From Marinilabiliaceae bacterium ANBcel2 (GTDB lineage Bacteria > Bacteroidota > Bacteroidia > Bacteroidales > Marinilabiliaceae): 64,000 nt of DNA. The translations under genes were made by a program, and so were the position numbers. Shown in pieces: positions 36,940 through 46,397 of the stretch; position 1 is the stretch's first letter, and each line of letters begins with the position of its first letter. The stretch spans positions 186,001 through 250,000 of the forward strand of contig JARULA010000002.1 of the NCBI GenBank assembly GCA_029688995.1. Direction: 5' to 3'. Under the pieces are notes generated by a model that was not told the origin of the DNA, ran no database searches, and worked only from the letters and a program-made list of their open reading frames with translations.

Positions 36940-38403
36940 ATGTTTTTCATTTATATCTCTTTTATGGATTATAAATCAATACTCTATCTTTTTGCTCTGC
37001 TTTTTTTTGTAGTTCTATTTACTCTTCTTTTTATTGCCCGACAATGGATAGGTAAGAAAGTTGAGCAGGAAGTGAACAGAAGAGTTGAAAAAAAAATGCG
37101 AATAAAGGAGAAAGCAGTTAATATTCGTACTTACAATGATTCTGTTAACCATATTAAAAGCTCAAATGGTTATAAAGTTAAATCTATTAAATATAAATGT
37201 GTAACAGTTTTGTTTGCCGATATTCAAGGGTTTACTAAAATTGTGGAACATCTCCATCCCGACTTGCTAATAGATGAGTTAGATGAGTTCTTTATTAGAT
37301 TTGATTCTATAGTAGAGAGATATTCGATAGAAAAAATTAAAACCATTGGCGATGCATATATGGCTGCCGGGGGATTACCTGATAAAAGCAGTACCCATGC
37401 CATTGAGATGGTTTTGGTTGCACTGGAGATTCAATCTTATATGGAAAAGCTTCGGGCTGTAAAAATTGATCAGCATAAAGATTATTGGGAGTTGAGGATT
37501 GGTATTCATTCCGGACCTGTAATATCGGGACGTATTGGACGAAATAAGGTTAGCACTGATATTTGGGGCGATACTGTAAATATTGCCAGTAGAATGGAAT
37601 CTTCAGGGGTAGCTGGTAAAATAAATATTACAGGTGTTACGTTTGATATGATTAAAGAGTTCTTTATTTGTGATTATAGAGGTAAAATGCCAATTAAATA
37701 CAAGGGGGAAATTGATATGTTTTTTGTAGATAGGATTAAACCGGAATTGTCTGACGATGATCAGGGAGTTATTCCTAATCAACTCTTTTGGACACGTCTT
37801 GCACATATACGATTTGCTGATCTTGAAGAGGCTGTTACAGAGCGTTTAAATAAAGAGCTGCCAGATAGCATCTTCTATCATAATGCTGAACATACTCTTG
37901 ATGTTATAACGCAAGCTGAAATAATTGCCCGAAGCGAAAATGTTGACGAAGATGATCTGTTGCTAATTAAAACTGCTGCATTGATGCATGATACAGGTTA
38001 TATTGTAAATTACAATGATCATGAAATGAGTAGCATTGAAATTGCTTGTGAAGTTTTGCCCAGGTTTGGCTATGATCAGAACCAGATAGATGAGGTTGTT
38101 AAATTGATTGAAGTTACTATTCCTTCTAATGAACCTGGTAATTTAAATGAGTATATTATAAAAGATGCTGATCTAGACTACCTGGGAAGGAATGACTTTT
38201 TTAGGGTTTCTCAACTACTATTTCAGGAGTTACAGGCGTTTGATTTTGACATAACTGTTGATGAGTGGAATCAAAAGCAGCTCGATTTTTTAAGATCTCA
38301 TAAATATTACACTTCAACAGCAACCAGACTCAGGCAAAGAAATAAGGAGAAGCAAATTTATCGGTTAAAAAAGATGTTAGAACACAGTGAAGAGCTGGTT
38401 TAG
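36940..38403 (+). CDS. Membrane class III adenylate cyclase fused to an HD phosphohydrolase domain
   Basis: A 487-residue protein: one N-terminal membrane helix (about 9-33), a basic coiled segment, a class III cyclase domain (about 85-260) and an HD domain (about 285-420). Cyclase residues are complete: metal Asp94 (FADIQGFT) and Asp138 (IGDAYM), Lys134 and Asp207 in the positions that select ATP over GTP, and Asn214/Arg218 (DTVNIASR). The HD domain has NAEHTLDV, LMHDTGY and a later KDADLDYLG, giving the H...HD...D set. It may make and break a cyclic nucleotide, or the HD part may be regulatory. ATG at 36964 is an alternative start; the A-rich leader favours 36940. Confidence 0.85.
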   Translation: MFFIYISFMDYKSILYLFALLFFVVLFTLLFIARQWIGKKVEQEVNRRVEKKMRIKEKAVNIRTYNDSVNHIKSSNGYKVKSIKYKCVTVLFADIQGFTKIVEHLHPDLLIDELDEFFIRFDSIVERYSIEKIKTIGDAYMAAGGLPDKSSTHAIEMVLVALEIQSYMEKLRAVKIDQHKDYWELRIGIHSGPVISGRIGRNKVSTDIWGDTVNIASRMESSGVAGKINITGVTFDMIKEFFICDYRGKMPIKYKGEIDMFFVDRIKPELSDDDQGVIPNQLFWTRLAHIRFADLEEAVTERLNKELPDSIFYHNAEHTLDVITQAEIIARSENVDEDDLLLIKTAALMHDTGYIVNYNDHEMSSIEIACEVLPRFGYDQNQIDEVVKLIEVTIPSNEPGNLNEYIIKDADLDYLGRNDFFRVSQLLFQELQAFDFDITVDEWNQKQLDFLRSHKYYTSTATRLRQRNKEKQIYRLKKMLEHSEELV

Positions 38404-38458
38404 TTTTTGTATGTAATTTATCCCTACTAAATCTTCTTTATAAAATAAATGTTTTTAA

Positions 38459-38466
38459 TACATTTG
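38459..38466 (+). promoter_or_regulatory. Candidate -7 element of the bactofilin gene
   Basis: TACATTTG matches the Bacteroidota -7 consensus TAnnTTTG perfectly, 45 bases before the start. The expected upstream TTTG at 19-20 bases is poorly matched (CTTT). Confidence 0.35.
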
Positions 38467-38511
38467 TGAAATGTGAAAAGGTATTAGGAAATAAAATAAA
38501 ATTAATCTTAA

Positions 38512-38913
38512 ATGAGCAGGAAAATGAAAAATAATGAGCCGGAGAGTCGGTTGCCTAATATGATTGGACCAGGCACCAAGATTGTTGGAGATATTGAAAC
38601 AAATGGGGATATTCGAATTGATGGTAATATTGAAGGAAATATCAGCTCCAAAGGTAAAGTCGTAATTGGAAATAATGGATTTGTTAAGGGCGAGGTTGCA
38701 TGCACAAATGCTGAAGTTTCAGGAACTCTTAATGGTAAACTTGCCGTTACAGAACTTCTCTCTTTTAAATCAAGTTCTAAAGTGTCGGGAGATATTAAAT
38801 CGGGGAAACTTTCTATTGAGCCTGGAGCTATCTTTTCCGGAACCTGTTCGATGGGAACCGGATCGGGACAAAATAGCTCTCTTATTAATAAAGAGAAGGA
38901 GCTTAAAAAATAG
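38512..38913 (+). CDS. Bactofilin (polymer-forming cytoskeletal protein)
   Basis: A 133-residue bactofilin: a short polar N-terminus, then a right-handed beta-helix core with regular repeats (IVGDIETNGDIRIDGNIEGNI, KGKVVIGNNGFVKGEV, NAEVSGTLNGKL) and a short Lys-rich tail. Bactofilins self-assemble into filaments that position envelope enzymes. It lies directly upstream of the ATP-synthase membrane genes but is separated from them by a good terminator. Confidence 0.9.
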   Translation: MSRKMKNNEPESRLPNMIGPGTKIVGDIETNGDIRIDGNIEGNISSKGKVVIGNNGFVKGEVACTNAEVSGTLNGKLAVTELLSFKSSSKVSGDIKSGKLSIEPGAIFSGTCSMGTGSGQNSSLINKEKELKK

Positions 38914-38935
38914 AGGAGTTAATATATTTTGCTTT

Positions 38936-38973
38936 AAATTGCCAATAGACTTGTTTGTTTATTGGCAATTTTT
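38936..38973 (+). terminator. Terminator after the bactofilin gene
   Basis: AAATTGCCAATA pairs perfectly with TATTGGCAATTT (12 bp) around a 12-base loop and is followed by T-rich sequence. It separates the bactofilin from the ATP synthase group. Confidence 0.8.
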
Positions 38974-39014
38974 ATTTAATTTAACAATTAAAACTCCCTG
39001 AAAATAAAATTATT

Positions 39015-39392
39015 ATGGTTAAAGTGTTGATAAAGGAATTCATATTTGCTGTTGTTGCATTTGGGGTTGGTGTAAAGTTTATTTTGCTAATGGATGATGA
39101 TGTCTTTTTAAAATGGGGGGTTTTTTGCACTCTTCTTTTTGCTCTTTTTGCCATTGGTACCCTTTTATGCAACCATCTGAAAATTAGTCGTCCTGAATGG
39201 ACTGCTCCCGGGTTGGCAATAATAACGCTTGCTCATCAGTTAATTCTTTTATTAATTTTATTCATATTTCTTGAACCTGAAAATGAAAATCACCGTATAG
39301 TGGTTAAAAAAGGTTTAGGTGCCTATCTTTTTTTTCTTGCTTTAGATACTTATTGGAAGATTATGTGGCTTTTTCCCCGTAAAAAACGGTAA
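39015..39392 (+). CDS. Small four-helix membrane protein at the AtpI position
   Basis: A 125-residue protein with about four hydrophobic segments (roughly 5-25, 33-52, 64-84 and 98-116) and a basic C-terminus. I see no recognisable motif. Its place directly ahead of atpB is where AtpI/AtpZ-type assembly helpers are found, so an ATP-synthase assembly role is possible, but this rests on position only. Confidence 0.6.
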   Translation: MVKVLIKEFIFAVVAFGVGVKFILLMDDDVFLKWGVFCTLLFALFAIGTLLCNHLKISRPEWTAPGLAIITLAHQLILLLILFIFLEPENENHRIVVKKGLGAYLFFLALDTYWKIMWLFPRKKR

Positions 39393-39422
39393 TTTATTGT
39401 TTTAGAACTGTTTTAGTAGAAT

Positions 39423-40493
39423 ATGAGATTGTTTGTTACCATATTGTTGTTTTATTTCTCTATGTTCTCTTTTGAAGTTGAGGCTTCGCAAAAAGAGGTT
39501 GAGGATTTTGATCCTATGGATATGATTATGCATCATATTGAGGACTCACATGAATTTCATATTTTATCATATCATAATAGTGCCGGGGAAAAAATTGATA
39601 TTGCATTACCTTTGCCTGTTATTTTATGGCATGAAGGAGGGTTTCATTTTTTTATGTCATCAAATTTTGCAAGGGGAGAAGAGATTATATCTCTTAATGA
39701 TAGTGATGAGTATATTAGATTGTATCATGAAAAAATCTATTATACCGATTCATCGGGCAGGATTAATTATGATGAGCAGGGTAATATTGCAAATTCAAAA
39801 CCGTTAAGCTTTTCAATTACTAAAAATGTGTTTAGTCTTTTTATAGGCTCCCTTTTAATTTTCTGGATTTTTGGAGCTGCTGCACGAAAATATTCAAAAC
39901 GTGGTGGACTCTCTGTTCCAAAGGGCATTCAACTTGTGGTAGAACCTATAATTCTTTTTGTCAGGGATGATATAGCCAGAGCTCAAATTGACAAAAGCAA
40001 GGCAGACTTTTTTATGCCCTATTTGCTTACACTTTTCTTTTTTATTTGGATTAATAATTTGGTTGGCTTAATTCCTTTTTTTCCTGGAGGAGCTAATCTC
40101 TCAGGTAATATAGGTTTTACCCTCGCGCTTGGAATATCTGCTTTTATTGCAGTAAATGTTTTTGGTTCTAAAGAGCATTGGCAGGAGGTTTTGACAGCAC
40201 CGGGAGTTCCTTTTTTCGCAAAGATTTTTTTAGTTCCTGTTGAGATAATTGGACTATTCACAAAGCCTTTTGCCTTGATGCTGCGTTTGTTTGCTAACAT
40301 AACTGCAGGTCATATTATTATTTTGAGTCTTACATCAATGATTTTTATTATGCGATCTATATATGTTGCTCCTGTGACCATTTTGTTATCGCTTATAATG
40401 ATGTCTTTAGAGTTTTTAGTGGCTATTTTACAAGCATATATTTTTACACTTTTAACCTCACTTTTTATTGGAATGGCTGTTAATGAGCATTAA
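39423..40493 (+). CDS. atpB: F-type ATP synthase subunit a
   Basis: A 356-residue subunit a, about 100 longer than in E. coli because of an N-terminal signal peptide and an extracytoplasmic region (about 22-135), as is usual in Bacteroidota. The channel part has the essential Arg in PFALMLRLFANITAGH and ends with AILQAYIFTLLTSLFI. It forms the proton half-channels next to the c ring. It starts 30 bases after the small membrane protein gene. Confidence 0.95.
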   Translation: MRLFVTILLFYFSMFSFEVEASQKEVEDFDPMDMIMHHIEDSHEFHILSYHNSAGEKIDIALPLPVILWHEGGFHFFMSSNFARGEEIISLNDSDEYIRLYHEKIYYTDSSGRINYDEQGNIANSKPLSFSITKNVFSLFIGSLLIFWIFGAAARKYSKRGGLSVPKGIQLVVEPIILFVRDDIARAQIDKSKADFFMPYLLTLFFFIWINNLVGLIPFFPGGANLSGNIGFTLALGISAFIAVNVFGSKEHWQEVLTAPGVPFFAKIFLVPVEIIGLFTKPFALMLRLFANITAGHIIILSLTSMIFIMRSIYVAPVTILLSLIMMSLEFLVAILQAYIFTLLTSLFIGMAVNEH

Positions 40494-40520
40494 ATTATAT
40501 AACTTTTAAATTGTTTTAAA

Positions 40521-40727
40521 ATGGAAGGAATTGATATTACAGTATTTGGTTTGGCTTTAATAATTTTTGCCGCAAGTTTTGGGATTAGTAAAATTGCACA
40601 ATCAGCTATGGAGGCCATGGCTCGTCAACCCGAAATTAGCTCTAAAATTCAGACAGCAATGATTGTTGTATCTGCATTAATTGAGGGAGCTACACTTTTT
40701 GCCATTGTTGTTACATGGTTAAATTGA
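40521..40727 (+). CDS. atpE: F-type ATP synthase subunit c
   Basis: A 68-residue two-helix proteolipid: helix 1 (about 6-24), the polar loop EAMARQPE and helix 2 with the ion-binding Glu in SALIEGATLF. The Gln and Ser/Thr ligands that mark sodium-driven c subunits are absent (Ile in helix 1, Gly after the Glu), so proton coupling is predicted. Confidence 0.95.
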   Translation: MEGIDITVFGLALIIFAASFGISKIAQSAMEAMARQPEISSKIQTAMIVVSALIEGATLFAIVVTWLN

Positions 40728-40753
40728 TTTTTTTGTAATTAAATTTTTGTTTG

Positions 40754-41248
40754 ATGGGAATATTGACGCCTGATCCGGGGCTTGTTTTCTGGACTACCAT
40801 TTCATTTCTTACTCTGCTTTTTTTGTTGCGTAAATATGCATGGAGGCCTATTTTACGTGCATTAAAAGTTAGAGAAGAGTATATTGAGTTTGCATTAAAA
40901 GATGCTGCTCAGGCAAAGGATGATTTGGATGGTATGGCCGAAAAGAAGAGGCAAATGTTAAATTCGGCCAGATTAGAAAGAGAAAAGATTATTAGTGAAG
41001 CAAAGGTAGTTCGCGATGAGATTATTCAAGAGGCCCGGGATAAAGCTGAAACCGAAGCTGAACTTATTATGTCGCATGCCCGAGAGAATATTGAAAAGGA
41101 GAGAGCCGAAGCTATTGCCGGGATAAGAGAGCAAATAGGAACTATCTCACTGGATATTGCTGAGAAGATTCTTAAGCAGGAATTGAGTGAAGAAGTTAAG
41201 CAGGAGTCGGTTATCAAAAACTACCTTAAGCAGATAGAGTTTAATTAA
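40754..41248 (+). CDS. atpF: F-type ATP synthase subunit b
   Basis: A 164-residue subunit b: one membrane helix near the N-terminus (about 10-27, VFWTTISFLTLLFLLRKYAW) and a long charged helix forming the peripheral stalk. The start is ATG at 40754; an in-frame TTG directly before it is not needed. It lies between atpE and atpH. Confidence 0.93.
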   Translation: MGILTPDPGLVFWTTISFLTLLFLLRKYAWRPILRALKVREEYIEFALKDAAQAKDDLDGMAEKKRQMLNSARLEREKIISEAKVVRDEIIQEARDKAETEAELIMSHARENIEKERAEAIAGIREQIGTISLDIAEKILKQELSEEVKQESVIKNYLKQIEFN

Positions 41249-41259
41249 AATTAGATTTT

Positions 41260-41802
41260 ATGAATGCAGCCTTGTTGGCAGTCAGATATGCTAATGCTCT
41301 CTATTTGTACGGGAAGGATAATACTTCTCTGTTAGATAGGTTATATAGAGATTGTACCTTTTTAAACAGTGCATTTAGAGAGTCTGATGATTTAACCAAT
41401 TTCGTTAATAATCAGCTTATTAGGACTGAGAAGAAGATAAGAGTGCTGCAGAACATTTTTAAAGATGTTTTGCATAGTTCAACTTTAAGATTTTTAGCTG
41501 TTATAGTTGAGAATAACAGGGAAGCTATTTTGAGATCGGTTATGATTAATTTTATCGATTTTTATCGGTCTTATAAAGGAATAAAAAGTGCAACCGTTAT
41601 TTCTGCAGTACCCTTAAATCAAAAATTTCAGGACTACATATGTGATATTATTGAAACTGCTTTAAATTGTAAGGTTGAACTTGAGTGTCGTAGCAACAAA
41701 GATCTTATTGGTGGTTTTATATTACGAATGGATGGGAAAGAGTTGGATGGTAGTGTCAAAGGAGAGCTGCGATCTTTAAAAAAACAATTGATGATTAAAT
41801 AG
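41260..41802 (+). CDS. atpH: F-type ATP synthase subunit delta
   Basis: A 180-residue delta subunit linking the stalk to F1. It starts [14 protein letters not shown], as the family does (RYAxALxxxA), with a helical N-terminal domain and the C-terminal [23 protein letters not shown] segment. It is 11 bases after atpF and 10 before atpA. Confidence 0.92.
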   Translation: MNAALLAVRYANALYLYGKDNTSLLDRLYRDCTFLNSAFRESDDLTNFVNNQLIRTEKKIRVLQNIFKDVLHSSTLRFLAVIVENNREAILRSVMINFIDFYRSYKGIKSATVISAVPLNQKFQDYICDIIETALNCKVELECRSNKDLIGGFILRMDGKELDGSVKGELRSLKKQLMIK

Positions 41803-41812
41803 TGTCGTAAAA

Positions 41813-43402
41813 ATGGAACAGATAAAACCTTCGGAGGTATCGAATCTTTTAAAAAAGCAGATAGAGGAGTTTAAATCGGCTACTAATTTGCAGGAGATTG
41901 GTACAGTTTTACAAGTAGGAGACGGGATTGCTCGTGTTTATGGTTTAGAAAATGTTAAGTCCAATGAGCTGGTAGAACTTGAAAATTGTATGGGTGTAGT
42001 TTTGAATCTGGAGCAGGATAATGTTGGAATTGTTCTTTTTGGCCCCTCTCACCTTGTTCGTGAAGGTGATGTTGTTAAACGAACCGGAAAGATTGCTTCT
42101 GTAAAAGTTGGAGATGGTATGGCCGGACGGGTTGTAAATTCGTTGGGCGAGCCTCTTGATGGTAAAGGTGTTGTTACAGGGAAGGTATATGAGATGCCTT
42201 TAGAGAGAAAAGCTGCGGAGGTGATTTACAGACAACCTGTAAAAGAACCTCTTCAAACCGGATTAAAAGCTGTTGATTCGATGATTCCTATAGGAAGAGG
42301 GCAAAGGGAGTTGATTATTGGCGACAGGCAAACCGGAAAAACTGCTATAGCAATTGATACAATTATAAATCAGGCTCCTTTTTATGATAGAGGAGAGCCT
42401 GTTTATTGTATTTATGTGGCCATTGGTCAAAAAGGAAGTACAGTAGCACAAATAGTTCGAACCCTGGAGCAACATGGTGCTATGAAATATACTACCGTTG
42501 TTTCTGCCACTGCATCTGATCCTGCTGCAATGCAATTTTATGCCCCTTTTACTGGCACTGCAATAGGAGAATATTTTCGTGATACCGGACGACATGCTCT
42601 TATTATTTATGATGATCTTTCCAAACAGAGTGTTTCGTACCGCGAGGTATCACTATTGTTGCGTCGTCCCCCCGGAAGGGAAGCTTTCCCGGGAGATATT
42701 TTCTATCTCCATTCTCGTTTGTTAGAGAGAGCTGCAAAATTAACCGACTCTACAGATATTGTCTCTAAGATGAATGATTTGCCTGTAGCTCTTAAAGATG
42801 TTGTTAAAGGTGGAGGAAGTCTTACCGCACTTCCTATAATTGAAACACAGGCCGGAGATGTTTCGGCTTATATTCCTACTAACGTTATCTCTATTACCGA
42901 TGGTCAGATATTTCTTGAAACCGGCCTTTTTAATGCCGGTGTTCGTCCGGCTATTAATGTTGGAATATCTGTCTCCCGGGTTGGTGGTAATGCTCAAATT
43001 AAATCTATGAAAAAGGTTGCCGGGACTCTTAAACTTGATCAGGCTCAATACAGAGAACTTGAGGCTTTTTCTAAATTTGGGTCTGACCTTGATCCTGCTA
43101 CAATGGAGATTCTGGATAAAGGGCGTAAAAATGTTCAACTTTTAAAGCAGGCTCAATATAAACCTATGCTGGTTGAGCATCAGATAGCGCTCATTTATTG
43201 TGGCACACAGGGTCTTTTACGCGATGTCCCCATCGAGCATATTGCAGATTTTGAACGCGATTTTATTGAACATCTTGAGCTTCGAAACAGAGTGGTTTTA
43301 GATGATATTGCTGAAGGGAAGTTTGATGAGGATATTACGGCCCTACTTGAGGATGTTGCTGAGGATATAAGTGTAAAGTACCGACTTGAAGAAGAGGAAT
43401 AA
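41813..43402 (+). CDS. atpA: F-type ATP synthase subunit alpha
   Basis: The 529-residue non-catalytic alpha subunit. Walker A is [13 protein letters not shown], the arginine-finger region reads [14 protein letters not shown], and [25 protein letters not shown] is the alpha signature. It is slightly longer than E. coli alpha (513 residues), with extra acidic residues at the C-terminus. Confidence 0.97.
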   Translation: MEQIKPSEVSNLLKKQIEEFKSATNLQEIGTVLQVGDGIARVYGLENVKSNELVELENCMGVVLNLEQDNVGIVLFGPSHLVREGDVVKRTGKIASVKVGDGMAGRVVNSLGEPLDGKGVVTGKVYEMPLERKAAEVIYRQPVKEPLQTGLKAVDSMIPIGRGQRELIIGDRQTGKTAIAIDTIINQAPFYDRGEPVYCIYVAIGQKGSTVAQIVRTLEQHGAMKYTTVVSATASDPAAMQFYAPFTGTAIGEYFRDTGRHALIIYDDLSKQSVSYREVSLLLRRPPGREAFPGDIFYLHSRLLERAAKLTDSTDIVSKMNDLPVALKDVVKGGGSLTALPIIETQAGDVSAYIPTNVISITDGQIFLETGLFNAGVRPAINVGISVSRVGGNAQIKSMKKVAGTLKLDQAQYRELEAFSKFGSDLDPATMEILDKGRKNVQLLKQAQYKPMLVEHQIALIYCGTQGLLRDVPIEHIADFERDFIEHLELRNRVVLDDIAEGKFDEDITALLEDVAEDISVKYRLEEEE

Positions 43403-43414
43403 AAAAATTAAAGG

Positions 43415-44299
43415 ATGGCTAATTTACGAGATATCAAAACCCGCATTAATTCTGTTAAAACTACCAGGCAGGTTACCAGTGCAATGAAGATGGTATCTGC
43501 TGCCCGTTTAAAAAAATCACAGGATGATATATCTCATATACGTCCTTATACCAGTAGATTAGCTGCAATAATTCAAAATTTAATGAGTGCTATTGATGAT
43601 AATGTTGAGGTGGATTATTCCAGGCCGGTAGCTGAGAGTAAAAAAATTTTAATAATTGCGATTGCTTCAAATCGTGGTCTTTGTGGTGCCTTTAATATAA
43701 ATATTGTGAAAGAGGTTCAATCTTTATTACGCAATAAGTTTCGTGATGAGAAAAAGAGTGATAATGTTTTGCTTGGTGTGATGGGGCAACAGGCCGAGAA
43801 AATGTTTAAATCGCGAAATATTAATATTGACTTTACCTATCATTCATATTTGAACAGACCTTTATATGAGAGTATTGCCCGATTAGCAGCTGAGTTTATG
43901 AGGGATTTTAATGCAGGTGGCATAAAACAGGTTGTTTTGGTTTATAATGGATTTGTTAATGCTGCAGTTCAGGAGGTTCAGGTTCAGCAATATCTTCCTT
44001 TTTATGTTCCTGATGCAGAACCTCAGACTGAATGGTGTTCAGATTATATACTTGAACCGGACCCTTGTTATATTGTTCAAACTTTAATCCCTAAAATGCT
44101 ACAAAGTATGTTTTATCAGGTAGTTTTAGAATCTGTTGCCTCGGAACATGGGGCACGGATGACATCAATGCATAAAGCTACCGATAATGCAACCGATTTG
44201 ATAAGGGAGCTACAACTGGGTTATAATAAAGCACGTCAAACAGCTATTACAAATCAAATAGTCGAAATAACCGGAGGAGCTGAAGCGTTAAAAAAGTAA
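43415..44299 (+). CDS. atpG: F-type ATP synthase subunit gamma
   Basis: A 294-residue gamma subunit, the rotor shaft. The N-terminal helix has RDIKTRINSVKTTRQVTSAMKM in family form, SNRGLCGAFN is conserved, and the C-terminal ends NKARQTAITNQIVEITGGAEAL. It is the last gene of this half of the ATP synthase locus; no strong terminator is visible behind it. Confidence 0.95.
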   Translation: MANLRDIKTRINSVKTTRQVTSAMKMVSAARLKKSQDDISHIRPYTSRLAAIIQNLMSAIDDNVEVDYSRPVAESKKILIIAIASNRGLCGAFNINIVKEVQSLLRNKFRDEKKSDNVLLGVMGQQAEKMFKSRNINIDFTYHSYLNRPLYESIARLAAEFMRDFNAGGIKQVVLVYNGFVNAAVQEVQVQQYLPFYVPDAEPQTEWCSDYILEPDPCYIVQTLIPKMLQSMFYQVVLESVASEHGARMTSMHKATDNATDLIRELQLGYNKARQTAITNQIVEITGGAEALKK

Positions 44300-44372
44300 A
44301 ATAATGATTTGCTGCGAATGGTTTTTATAAAGTTGTTGTCTAAAGGGTACAAACAATTTAAAAAAAGGTATT

Positions 44373-44753
44373 ATGAAAAAATTAGTTTTAACATTAGCAG
44401 CGTTTGTATTTATGTTCTTTTCAGGAGCTTCTCTAATGGCTCAGGAGAATAACGAGAAGTCACAGGAGAGAGAAGTGGCTACAGGTTTTATTGATACAAC
44501 CGGAGATGGTGTTTGTGATAATTATGATGGCACCAGACCGGGTCAGGGTTTAGGTCCGGGCACAGGTAAAGGTGAAGGACGTGCTACAGGTCAAGGAGCT
44601 GCATTAGGAGAGGGATTAAGAGATGGCAGTGGTCAAAGAGAAGGTGTTGGAAGAGGAGAGGGTAACAGATCCGGCGCCAGAGATGGACGAGGTAATGGGC
44701 GGCAATTACGTGATGGAAGTGGTGATAATTGTACTGTACAACCTTCTAACTAA
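44373..44753 (+). CDS. Exported glycine/arginine-rich low-complexity protein
   Basis: A 126-residue protein with a signal peptide (cleavage near SLMAQ), a short acidic stretch, an FIDTTGDGVCDNYDG segment resembling a calcium-loop (DxTxDGxCD), and then about 70 residues of Gly-rich repeats such as GQGLGPGTGKGEGR and GVGRGEGNRSG. I do not recognise a function. It lies upstream of the ECF sigma gene, with a strong hairpin between them, and may be the most abundant product of a shared transcript or a target of that sigma factor (inference). Confidence 0.65.
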   Translation: MKKLVLTLAAFVFMFFSGASLMAQENNEKSQEREVATGFIDTTGDGVCDNYDGTRPGQGLGPGTGKGEGRATGQGAALGEGLRDGSGQREGVGRGEGNRSGARDGRGNGRQLRDGSGDNCTVQPSN

Positions 44754-44768
44754 TTCAATTTTTATTTG

Positions 44769-44804
44769 ATCCATCTGTGAGGTACAGGCCTCACAGATTT
44801 GGAT
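44769..44804 (+). other. Strong hairpin between the Gly-rich gene and the ECF sigma gene
   Basis: ATCTGTGAGG and CCTCACAGAT pair over 10 bp around a 6-base loop, and flanking ATCC/GGAT extend the stem past a 2-base bulge. No T run follows, so it resembles an attenuator or RNA-processing element more than a simple terminator. It ends 26 bases before the sigma start codon. Confidence 0.65.
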
Positions 44805-44829
44805 TTATATCCTTCTTATATTTTAGTTA

Positions 44830-45393
44830 ATGGGACGTTCATTTGACGAAAGTTTTATTATTCAACGCATAAAAGAAGGAGATAAGGAGGCCTTTTCTCA
44901 TATTATTGATCGGTATGGTCAAAAAGTTTTTCAAACTTCAATTGGATTTGTTCGTGACATCAGTGAAGCTGAAGATCTTGTTCAGGATATATTTATAAAA
45001 GTTTACGAAAAACTTGATAAGTTTAAAGGGGAATCTGCTTTTTCAACCTGGTTGTATCGAATCGCTGTGAATATGGCAATTAACCGGAGTCGTAAATTAA
45101 AGATGAGGTCGTTCTTTTCCTCTGTTGAAGGTTCTGAAGTGTTACTTAATGAGGTTTACAGGAGTGTTGGTAATGATACTATTATTGAGGAGAAAGAAAA
45201 GAGAGCGATTATTCAAAAGGCTATAGAGAAGCTAACTTTAATGCAGCGTAAGGTTTTTGTTTTAAGTTATTATCAGGATATGGCAAATAGTGAAGTGGCC
45301 GAAGTGCTTGGGATTACTGTAAAGGCCGTTGAGAGTCTTCTTTTTCGTGCCAGAAAAAGATTGCAGGAGCAATTAAAAAAAGTTGAGTTTTAA
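44830..45393 (+). CDS. ECF-type RNA polymerase sigma factor
   Basis: A 187-residue ECF sigma factor. Region 2 (about 25-95) has SEAEDLVQDIFIKVYEKLDKFKGESAFSTWLYRIA in typical form; region 4 (about 130-180) has the helix-turn-helix with YQDMANSEVAEVLGITVKAVESLLFRARKRL. An anti-sigma gene follows 35 bases later. It is expected to direct a stress response, probably including its own operon. Confidence 0.93.
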   Translation: MGRSFDESFIIQRIKEGDKEAFSHIIDRYGQKVFQTSIGFVRDISEAEDLVQDIFIKVYEKLDKFKGESAFSTWLYRIAVNMAINRSRKLKMRSFFSSVEGSEVLLNEVYRSVGNDTIIEEKEKRAIIQKAIEKLTLMQRKVFVLSYYQDMANSEVAEVLGITVKAVESLLFRARKRLQEQLKKVEF

Positions 45394-45428
45394 TTGTGGT
45401 TAAATCTCTTATAACAAATTGTATTCAA

Positions 45429-45836
45429 ATGAAGTGTGAAAGTTTTAATAACGAGCTTGTTAATAGTGGCGATGCAGAAAAATTATCTGCAGAGGCATTA
45501 AAACATATTGAAAAATGCTCATCGTGTAAATATCAGGTTGAGATGGATAGAGCAGTTAAGGGATATATTAATGAGCAAAAGAGTAGAAAGCTGCCTTCTT
45601 ATATTAAGAGCAATATTATAACATCTATTGAGAGAGAATCTGTGAACTATTTTAATATATTTATGCCTGCTTTAAGAGTTGCATCTCTTTTGGTTCTCTT
45701 TTTTACCGGTTATTATACTGCTGGATATATGGCTCAAGAGAGGAGTGATGTTGGTGATGAGCAGATAGTTTATTATGACTATTTTACGACAAAGGATTCC
45801 GGTTTTTCTTTTGAGTCTATCTGGTTTCAGGATTAA
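45429..45836 (+). CDS. Anti-sigma factor with zinc-finger (ZAS) domain
   Basis: A 135-residue single-pass membrane protein. The N-terminal cytoplasmic part has H-x3-C-x2-C (HIEKCSSC), the zinc-binding anti-sigma motif, and a membrane helix lies at about 76-97 with a short outer tail. The start is ATG at 45429; a GTG further upstream is less likely. It should hold the sigma factor inactive until an envelope signal arrives. Confidence 0.85.
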   Translation: MKCESFNNELVNSGDAEKLSAEALKHIEKCSSCKYQVEMDRAVKGYINEQKSRKLPSYIKSNIITSIERESVNYFNIFMPALRVASLLVLFFTGYYTAGYMAQERSDVGDEQIVYYDYFTTKDSGFSFESIWFQD

Positions 45837-46397
45837 ATGAGATATTTTATGAGAGGCAAAACTTTTATATTGTTTATGGTTGCGGTTGCAGTCTTTCTTT
45901 TAGGGGCAGTTGCTTATTATTTTTTTGAAGCTGGTAATAGTGAAGTCCCACAGGAGGAGCTAAGTGAGCCTATATCTGATGTTACCCGTGCGATTGCTTT
46001 TCAAGGACGTGGAGCGAACAGGGTAGAGAACTATCTTGAGTTGGATTCTTCACAACGTGTGCAATTTCGTGATATGGAAAGTCAATATCGTATCAAATTT
46101 TATGCTATAACTAATCGTATAGATAGTATAGAGTCTAAGATTGTTAAAGAGTTAGCCAAGGAGAACTATGATACTGCCTTGCTAGATCATTATGCTGATA
46201 GTATAGGATTATTGCACTATAATGCCAAAACTTTAACCATCAATCATTTTATTGCTTTGCGTAAGATCTGTACTGATGAACAGTTAGAACGACTCTCTCA
46301 ACTATTTTTTGAGATTGATGATTTCCGTAGGCGGCGATTCGAGAGAGATGGAGAGAGAGGGGCTCAACGTGGAAGACGTATGCGTGGGAATAACTAA
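45837..46397 (+). CDS. Periplasmic Spy/CpxP-like heavy-metal-resistance sensor
   Basis: A 186-residue protein anchored or exported through an N-terminal helix (about 8-27), with a helical core of the Metal_resist/LTxxQ type (LELDSSQRVQFRDMESQYR and CTDEQLERLSQLF) and a Gly/Arg-rich end. Sigma / anti-sigma / Spy-like sets recall CnrH-Y-X, in which the periplasmic protein senses metal or misfolded protein. Its ATG follows the anti-sigma stop codon directly. The stimulus is unknown. Confidence 0.75.
   Translation: MRYFMRGKTFILFMVAVAVFLLGAVAYYFFEAGNSEVPQEELSEPISDVTRAIAFQGRGANRVENYLELDSSQRVQFRDMESQYRIKFYAITNRIDSIESKIVKELAKENYDTALLDHYADSIGLLHYNAKTLTINHFIALRKICTDEQLERLSQLFFEIDDFRRRRFERDGERGAQRGRRMRGNN

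Noticed and set aside
40521-40727. Sodium-coupled c subunit
   Set aside because: The Gln in helix 1 and Ser/Thr after the Glu that bind sodium are absent.
44553-44740. Gly-rich region considered as a DNA repeat array
   Set aside because: Codons differ between units and no DNA period is kept; the repetition is at protein level only.
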